Shown in pieces: positions 57,503 through 64,000 of a stretch of DNA of 64,000 bases. Origin of the DNA: Dactylis glomerata (taxonomy: Eukaryota; Streptophyta; Magnoliopsida; Poales; Poaceae). The notes under the pieces are model-generated. The model was not told the origin of the DNA. It saw only the letters and a list, made by a program, of their open reading frames with translations, and did not search any database. The translations under genes and the position numbers were made by a program. Each line of letters begins with the position of its first letter. Position 1 is the stretch's first letter. The stretch is from the NCBI GenBank assembly GCA_007115705.1, contig QXEO01001868.1, forward strand, positions 62,001 through 126,000, in the 5' to 3' direction.

Positions 57503-58241
57503 GTCACCAGTGCTAGAACAGCCGGTTGCCCGACGGTTCAACACCTTTGACTGTTAACTGCTGACTAGTGGGGCCACGTAGAGACCGCAAAGACACGTCA
57601 GAGCATCCATCTTTGTTTGACCGTAAGCATCGCCGTATCCCTGACCAAAACGCGGACGAGTGGGGCTTTGGTATATCGAATGACAAGTGGGGCCATGACG
57701 CTGATACAAGGGGCAATACACGGGTAGGATTAGATTTTTAAACGGAGCTCTACAGCGATGGCACGGAGGAGGTGGCCTGCGGGGTGCCGAGATGAGATCG
57801 ACGTCCACAAAGAACTGCATGAGGCGAGACCAGATGCATTAGATAGATATGAACTAGATGCGTTTAACCATGCAAAGAAGAGAAGAAATGGTCAAGGACA
57901 TCGACGACGACCTCAACACTTTGACTGACGGTGTCGGACACGAACGCGAGCAATGTAGAGAAAACTAGTGTCTCTCCTTTCTGGCGTGTATAGATGGGTG
58001 CTAGGGGAGTGTGGTGGCGAAGGGAAAGACCTCGCGGTGGTCTGTGGCATCCAGCATAGCAGTGGCGGCGAGCATGCATAGCCATTCTGACGATGCCGAT
58101 ATCGGCATCGGCATCGTTTGGAGGCTGTGGTCCTCGAATCATGGTGGAAATTGCGATTCCCTATTATTTTTACATGCATAATATATAGAAAATAGCTAGA
58201 TCTCTAAATCAATGCATATGAAGCTACATATATATTCTTGG
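57503..58241. other. Mutator-like element interior without clear gene
   Basis: Mixed GC content with several short minus-strand frames (57864-58179) that I do not recognise and do not call. It may be the 3' flank of the captured B3 gene. Confidence 0.4.
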
Positions 58242-58949
58242 TCATAATCCCCTTATCTGAAGGGGATGGATGCATGGCTTCACGTCGTCGTCGCTTTCAT
58301 CGTCAGTATCTTCGTCGTCCGTGTAGTAGTACTTCCTGCACAATGTTACGTCGAACACCTTCACTGTGAGCACATCATCGCCTTCATATTTGAAGTGTAG
58401 GATGTAGCCGAAATCCACATCGTGCGCGATGGCGAAATTCTCCCAGCCCTTGTCGATGTACATCCGGCCTTGTCCGTCAAATAGGACCTCCACGGTCCAG
58501 AGACGAGGACCGCAGTCAGCTGCTCGCAGATACACCTTTGCGGGCTCCTGGCCGTCAAGATAGTCCGCAAACTTTTGTGGGAGTGCTTGAAAAGAGATCG
58601 AGCGCCGATCGTTTGAAATTAAAGGCTTTTTGGAACATGCACATAATTAATGACATGCATCATATATGTGGGAACGCGTACGTACCTTCTTGGCCAAAGG
58701 GTCTTCATAGATGACGATTAAGAACTCCTCTATGATCAATGACAGTGTTGACGGTGGTGGTGGCAATGATGATGATCCACCACCCAGGCCGCCCCTTCCC
58801 CTTCCCTTCCCCTTCCCCTTCCCCTTCCCCTTCCCCTTCCCCTTCCGATCGGGGTCCGAGACGTGGAAGCCATGGCAATGGATCAAGTGTATGTGAACGA
58901 AGAAGAGAGAGGCAGAAACGAAGAAGAGAGAGGCAGAACCTATTGACAT
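58242..58949 (-). CDS. B3 DNA-binding domain protein, captured in Mutator-like element
   Basis: Two exons on the minus strand, 58949-58682 and 58585-58242, join in frame through donor GTAC|GTACGC and acceptor TTTTCAAG|CAC to give 203 aa without stops. The joined text reads FLIVIYEDPLAKKVPLPQKF, ADYLDGQEPAKVYLRAADCG, LWTVEVLFDG, then WENFAIAHDVDFGYILHFKY and an acidic tail DDEDTDDESDDD. This is the fold order of REM-type plant B3 domains, nuclear DNA-binding modules. The N-terminus before the domain is unusual: it is hydrophobic, then a Lys-Gly repeat encoded by a (CCTTCC)n tract at 58790-58847. A TATA box (TTATAAA at 58971-58977, minus strand) lies so close that ATG 58949 may be upstream of the real start, so the first exon start is uncertain. 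Confidence 0.65.
58790..58847. repeat. CCTTCC microsatellite inside the B3 reading frame
   Basis: About nine CCTTCC-type units, translated on the minus strand as a Lys-Gly run. Length changes of this tract in steps other than three would break the frame. Confidence 0.9.
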
Positions 58950-59056
58950 GAGGGATGGCCATTGTGGGGGTTTATAAGGGCGAGATGACCGTTGTGGGGT
59001 TTACATAATAAATTAAGGAGGAGATGACCATTGTGGGTGTTTATATCTCAACAAAA

Positions 59057-59405
59057 AAGTAATGCCTAAAAGAAATGGAAATTCGTGATAGTTTATTATT
59101 TTACCGTGAAAAGTAATGCCTAAAGGAAATTCGTGATAGTTTATCATTTCACCATGAAAAGTAATGCCTAAAGGAAATTCGTGAAAAGTAATGCCTAAAT
59201 GGAAATTCGTGATAGTTTATTATTTTACCGTGAAAAGTAATGCCTAAAGGAAATTCGTGATAGTTTATCATTTCACCGTGAAAAGTAATGCCTAAAGGAA
59301 TTTCGTGATAGTTTATTATTTTACCGTGAAAAGTAATGCCTAAATGGAAATTTGTGATAGTTTATCATTTTACCGTGAAAAGTAATGCCTACAAGAAGTG
59401 GAAAT
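59057..59405. repeat. 48-bp minisatellite, eight units
   Basis: AAGTAATGCCTAAAGGAAAT followed by TCGTGATAGTTTATCATTTC repeats at about 59057, 59111, 59159, 59186, 59235, 59283, 59331 and 59380. One unit is shortened to 27 bp. It lies upstream of the captured B3 gene, within 80 bp of its TATA box. Confidence 0.9.
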
Positions 59406-59607
59406 TCGTGATTACCAAACTTGTTGAATCCGGTGGCCAACTCGTTATTTAGCATACATAGAGGGGTAGTAGTTTGCCACCGACAGATAGAGAGAGGGTG
59501 GCACGATCCTGCCAGTTAGATCATAGGATCGATGGTAGGTGGGCACGATCCGTGTGACAACAGCTCGACCAATCAGGCCAAGTTTGGGCTTCTGTGAGAA
59601 GGGAGAG

Positions 59608-60150
59608 GGTAAAACTGAGTAGTATCAAGGATACAAGGGCAAGTAAATAGTAAACAGGCTAAGGAATTCAAATAAGAGATTTAGAAAAATAAAAACACAT
59701 GTTTTGTACAATGAAACCCAGGTTGGCCTACCTCAAAGTATTAGCAATTCAAATATACATGAGTGTAAAAATTATGGCCTCATTCAGACAAACTATGTTT
59801 TGGGTATAGATGTTTTGAGAAGGGGTTTGAGTGGAAAGCCATGAACCTTCATAGCTACTAGTGATTTCAGAAGTGGCCATTTGTGTGAAAACTTGATTTA
59901 TATATGATTGTTATGATTTCCTACGTGGCAGGTCGCGTAACAAGACTCCATGAGTAGGAGGCACTATGATTTTATTTTTTTGAATTTTTTTGTGCATGAA
60001 ATGACTCAATTAGATGGCTTAATCCCATCTGTTGACTCTCTGTTGACCAGCCACTTGAGGGTAAAACTGAGTATATTGCACTAGCCAGTATTAGTACTCG
60101 AGGGGAAAACTGAGTACAGATATTTTTCCAGTGTAAGACTCGAGGGTAGA
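59608..60150. repeat. Internal TIR-like motifs of the Mutator-like element
   Basis: GAGGGTAAAACTGAGTA (59608 and 60056), GAGGGGAAAACTGAGTACAG (60101) and CGAGGGTAGAACTGAGTACA (60140) resemble the TIR phrase GGGGAAAACTGAGTACAACT at the right end. They occur where no terminus is expected. Confidence 0.6.
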
Positions 60151-60411
60151 ACTGAGTACACGTAACGGTGCTGACGTGCAGTCCCACAGACGCGTATCGC
60201 GGTGAGCAGCGGTTAGCCGCGCGGTGCGCGTGTTGAGACCAAACGTCAACTGCTGAGACGAACCGTCACTTTGCCAGTACAGAGCCCCTCTCTCCCTCCC
60301 TCTGCACACAGTCTCATTATAACTCACGCACGCAACCACGCCTCTCACGTCCCATCACCTTCTCCAAATCCAAAAAACCCCAACCGCCCTACGCGCGCTC
60401 CCCTGCTGGCG

Positions 60412-61823
60412 ATGGAGAAGAAGAATGCGCCGGCGGCCGTCGCCCCCGAGCCCGTCGCCTCCGAGCCTGTCGCCTCCGAGCCCATCGCCTCCGAGCCCGT
60501 CGCATCCGAGCCCATCGCCGCCGAGCCCGTCGCATCCGAGGGCGGCGCATCCAAGCGTGGTGCCTCCGTGAACTGGGCCTCTCTTAAGGGTGACAGACCA
60601 CTTCACAAGATCGGCGACTACTTACTGGCGAACGAGGAGTACGTGGACACCTACGCTTCTTTGAGGCAAGTTTATACAAATTGGCGCTTAGATCTACCTG
60701 AGCCCGACGTGCACCTGCACGAATAGATCGTGGTAGAACACGCCCTTCCACGTGCCGCTGAGTTCTCCTTTCTCAACCTCCACACATCCCGCTACGTCAC
60801 CATCGATCTAACGGAAGTTCATGCAAGGTTCAAATTCCTCCATATCTATAGAGTTAATCTATTTTTATTTTCAATCGTAAACATCTTAGTGCTGAATGTT
60901 ATCTTTATCAACTCCCTTTTAGATACTACTTCGTCGGCTTTTACCGTGGCGTCATCGTGCTTGCCCAGAGGAACCAGCCGCACAAGATACGGCTTCTGAA
61001 CCCACTCACAAAGACTTTGAACGCTACGTTTGAGGCGCAGATGCCATCTATGATTGTGCAGTCAGTCGCTGTAATGAAGTCCCCGACTATGGTCTTCATT
61101 TGCACAGGTTACCCCAATGAAATTGCTTGGGTCGATAAGAGCTCTCCAACTAAGGATATAGATGTACATGATTGGATAGAAGGAAGATTTACGATCGAGG
61201 ACCATTCTCTGCGTTGCATTACCCCATTCAATGGTGAATTGTATGCAATAGCTGTGAATGAGTTCGGAAGAATAGTGTGCACCAACAATGTCCAGTTGGA
61301 GCAGCGCGCGAGCACTGTCAGCATGAAGACACTATTTTCATTTCCAGAACTTGGAAATGATTATGATTCGAAGTTCTACCTTGTGGAGTCGGATGGTGAT
61401 CTGCTGCTTGTGTTGTTGGGCAGCAGCACTGACGACAACAGGCATTTGGAGGAAGTTCAACCATTGGTGTACCGTGTGGACACTGAGAGCCGCTCTCTCC
61501 ATGCCGTCAGTAACATTGGTAGTCGTGCCCTCTTCGTCAATTTTATCCGGTGTATCTCCGTCGACACCAGAGTGCACCCGACAGTTTGACCTGGCTGCAT
61601 CTACTACGTGGATTTGGGTTATATCAGAGAGTATGATGATGATAGAAAGGCCTGGGATGAGTGGCCACGACGTGCGGATAGAATAGGATATGGTCCGAAA
61701 AATAAACAAAGGCCATACCATTTGGAGGATGTATTTGCTGCACACTGCAGACGAAGGGAGTTCAGTGAATATTTCTTTAATCTCATGAATTGTAGCGACG
61801 ACGAAATATATGATACAGAATGA
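60412..61823 (+). pseudogene. DUF295/KIB-type beta-propeller (F-box-like) gene, broken
   Basis: Two exons, 60412-60827 and 60923-61823, join GCAAG|ATACTAC to read EVHARYYFVGFYRGVIVLAQ, restoring the frame (439 codons including the stop). An Ala/Glu/Pro/Val repeat (PVASE units) opens the protein. Next come NWASLKGDRPLHKIGDYLLA (F-box-like position) and ASLRQVYTNWRLDLPEP. The beta-propeller part follows with RLLNPLTKTL, WVDKSS, DHSLRCITPFNGELYAIAVN and LEDVFAAHCRRREFSEYFFN. This order is typical of the large cereal family annotated as DUF295 or SKIP23/KIB1-4-like F-box proteins. In-frame stops TAG 60724-60726 and TGA 61587-61589 break it, so no full product is expected. Confidence 0.78.
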
Positions 61824-62258
61824 AGAGCATTGTTATTGGCTGCTGTATACAGTTTATATATTATACTTAGTTTTCTGGATTTATTATGCTGCTGTGAATT
61901 TATCCTATACTAGCTTCTAGATTTCTTACCATATTGGGCAAAAAACGAGGGCCAAAAGGCAACAATCATTGAAGAAAGACAGAAATAGAAGCTTCTCTAG
62001 ATTTGATACTAATTTGGTGAAAAGAGAGAGAACTGTTACAGAGAGAGAGGGGAAAAAGGCGCTCTGAAAAGGCAATGCCAATTTGGCCCGAGAGAGACAG
62101 AACCGAGCTCTCACGTACAACCAAACGCGGTCTCGTCCTGTCCCACACGGTCCCTTTCTACCAGCCCCATGAGACGCGGCCCCACACGACGCGGCCCCAC
62201 ACGTCAGCACGAAAACGGTCAACTAAATGGGAATCCTCCCGTCCGAGCTCCTTCTGAG
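61824..62258. other. 3' flank of the captured DUF295-type gene
   Basis: A/T-rich probable 3' UTR, then sequence with AGAGAGAGAG runs and GACGCGGCCCCACACG repeats up to the TIR. No gene. Confidence 0.5.
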
Positions 62259-62356
62259 GGTTTCAGACAACGGCTTGGGGAAAACTGAGGAAAAACTAAC
62301 GAGCTGGGGAAAACTGAGTACAACTAACGACCTGAGGGCACGAAAATAGAAATCCC
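62259..62356 (-). repeat. Right TIR of the Mutator-like element
   Basis: Reverse complement of 57405-57502 with few mismatches, followed by the 9-bp duplication TTTATTATA. Confidence 0.93.
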
Positions 62357-62365
62357 TTTATTATA

Positions 62366-63990
62366 TGGGAGCATAATATTGTGGTATTCTCCTTTGATGC
62401 TCTATTTGGGTTGACTTGGCACATGCTCACACCATATTTGACTTAAACCAGTCGCCTCAAGCATCTATGATCATTTGGTTTTTGAATTTACCACTTTATG
62501 CTTTGGTTAATAATGTTTTGTCGCTATGCATGATTATGGTCATTATTGCTCTCTTAGTTGGTCACTCCCAGTCTTTTGCTAGCCTTCATCTGTACTAAGA
62601 CGGAATACTTCTCGTGCATCCAACTCCCAAAAATCAAAGTTTTCCAATGTATCCACCATATCTACCTATTAGCAATTTGCTATTCTAAGTATATTCGGCT
62701 TGCTTTTATTTATCTTCCAAATTAAACTTTTTGTTATGTGAAAATTAGTTAGTAAAGCTCTCACGAACCTGACGGCACATTTACTTTCTTGCACTTAACA
62801 AACTTGACCATTGTGGCTCTCTTATGTTGATTATATGCTTGCAAGTTATAAGTTGGGAGTTAGCTCAGCCATGATGTCATGGGGCACACTTTCAACATTG
62901 CACTTGTTTCTATTTAAGTTGGTATTATGATCTTTTGTTTATGGATGCTTATCTGTGTGCAAGGAGTTTGAAACTTGTGGAGTTCATGGAGTTTGTATAC
63001 GTGTTAGAGAAACGCCTAGGCCGCTAATCTAAACCATGCATCATTCATGGTGGAAATTTACAGGATAACCATAGTGGACATTCGATGACGCATCTCAAAA
63101 TAAAAAGCTATACCCAATGATAAGTAAAAAAGATGTCGAGGAGTTCATTGTCTGTTTATCTTGTCATTTTGATGTGGGCTAATTTCCTTGTCAACGGGCA
63201 GGAGGTACCCCATTGGCGTTCTCGATAATACATGTATGCTTATGATGACAAGAACTTGCTTGGGACCTAAGTCGACTATCACTGTTTAAGTACTCGTATT
63301 CAGGGGACATGAGATTTTCAACTTATGATTTATCAAGCATATATCTCATATTTGTACTCGCATTAACCTTAACCACTCAAGATGCCTATGATGCGGGCAA
63401 TGAGAGCTCAAACCTAGTAAGTACCATAATTTTTGGAAGGTTTATAAAAACTTGCAATCCCTGCTTCCCTCTGCGAAGGGCCATTCTTTTACTTTTATGT
63501 TGAGTCTTCACCTTCTACCTTTATGCACCGTCTAAGAGAGCATAGTTGTCATTCTGAGTATAATATGCATGGTCCCAAAATTTATTGTTGATTAATTCAT
63601 GATTATGGTATTGCATGTTCTCAAATTATTTGTATCTAGTCGCCCTCTTAAACTTGAAGGTGTCCTATGCATTTTTGTTTTGCTACTCCATGAGGGACAA
63701 GCTTAATACCACTTTGCTATGTTTTTCTATATGCTCGAAATAAAGAATTGACTTTCAATGCATTATTACTCATGATCTTTTGTTTACGTTACTTTTCATG
63801 TTATAACATGGTTGCTAAGTTCTATTGTCAAGATTATATCTTTTATACCCATGTTTAGAGTACTTTGATCTCAGCACTCAATGCTTTACATCGTTTTCAT
63901 CAAGATTGTGTTAGTGCATGTCACCTCAAAAATTATTGTTTGTTATCACTTACCTACTCGAGGACGAGCATGTGTTAAGCTTGGGATGCT
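62366..63990 (+). other. 3' interior of copy C, right of the Mutator-like element
   Basis: Follows copy A (25825-27447) with moderate divergence and ends in GTTAAGCTTGGGATGCT, the polypurine-type tract before the 3' LTR. No gene. Confidence 0.65.
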
Positions 63991-64000
63991 TGATACGTCT
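63991..64000 (+). repeat. Start of the copy C 3' LTR
   Basis: TGATACGTCT, the first ten bases of the family LTR; the window ends here. Confidence 0.85.

Larger units (their letters stand above)
57405..62356. mobile_element. Mutator-like element carrying host genes (Pack-MULE)
   Basis: The 98-bp ends (57405-57502 and 62259-62356) are inverted repeats starting GGGATTTCTATTTTCGTGCC with only a few mismatches. A perfect 9-bp duplication TTTATTATA flanks the element (57396-57404 and 62357-62365), as expected for Mutator transposition. There is no MURA transposase. It contains a spliced B3-domain gene on the minus strand, a minisatellite and a spliced DUF295-type gene with stop codons on the plus strand. 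It was inserted into copy C after that element arrived. Confidence 0.93.
52387..64000 (+). mobile_element. Non-autonomous LTR retrotransposon, copy C, with two nested insertions
   Basis: The 5' LTR starts TGATACGTCTC at 52387 (preceding CGTAT may be the target duplication). It is interrupted at 52707 by a solo LTR and resumes at 54003 to end AAGCA at 55316; the joined length of about 1635 bp fits the family. Primer site with two mismatches at 55323, ORF 55505-56134, trailer, a Mutator-like element at 57405-62356, then the rest of the interior. The 3' LTR starts at 63991 and leaves the window. Confidence 0.9.

Noticed and set aside
57864..58179. Two overlapping minus-strand frames in the Mutator-like element
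   Set aside because: No recognisable domain, mutually overlapping frames and no promoter or splice support.

Overview
This is plant nuclear DNA from a large grass genome, most likely a Triticeae cereal (wheat, barley, Aegilops or a relative). The evidence is dense nesting of LTR retrotransposons, a CACTA transposon with TTTAGTCCCGG subterminal repeats, Stowaway and hAT MITEs, spliced plant genes with GT-AG introns, and a monocot-type LRR receptor kinase. No bacterial operons, rRNA or tRNA genes were seen.

Layout. 1-2108: no gene, one Mutator-like MITE (889-1586). 2109-13740: a structurally complete 11.6-kb CACTA transposon with a 3-bp target duplication (AGC). It holds a broken TNP2 transposase gene, an intact small antisense ORF, a broken second gene ending in a truncated Ulp1-like protease, and two arrays of strong hairpins. 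13741-16377: gene-poor DNA, a GC-rich foldback and a deleted fragment of a second CACTA element. 16378-33808: a non-autonomous Copia-type element with a 790-aa gag ORF and no pol, whose 5' LTR is cut off exactly at the second CACTA end. A young element (21749-29062, duplication CTCTC) is inserted in it.

33809-44723 is a gene island. It has two gene remnants, an intact LRR receptor-like kinase gene (34996-38822, two exons, non-RD kinase, subfamily XII type), a hAT MITE, a LINE fragment, a solo LTR and a Stowaway MITE. 44724-49690 is a second member of the TGATACGTCTC LTR family (duplication GTAGC). 49696-52386 holds LTR-like debris and a LINE ORF1 fragment. 52387 to the window end is a third member of that family. 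Its 5' LTR is split by a solo LTR of the same family (duplication GACAC), and its interior is split by a 4.95-kb Mutator-like element (57405-62356, 98-bp TIRs, 9-bp duplication TTTATTATA). That element carries a B3-domain gene and a broken DUF295/F-box-like gene.

The most interesting points are: (i) three members of one non-autonomous LTR family share LTRs, primer site, ORF 3' end and trailer, but carry two unrelated ORFs in the gag position; (ii) the CACTA element carries four near-perfect 72-nt inverted repeats in a probable 5'-UTR intron and a 143-bp tandem repeat with one stem-loop per unit; (iii) the Mutator element is a two-gene Pack-MULE; (iv) the kinase has hallmarks of an immune pattern-recognition receptor. 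Calls were made by reading translations and repeats by eye; no database search was run.
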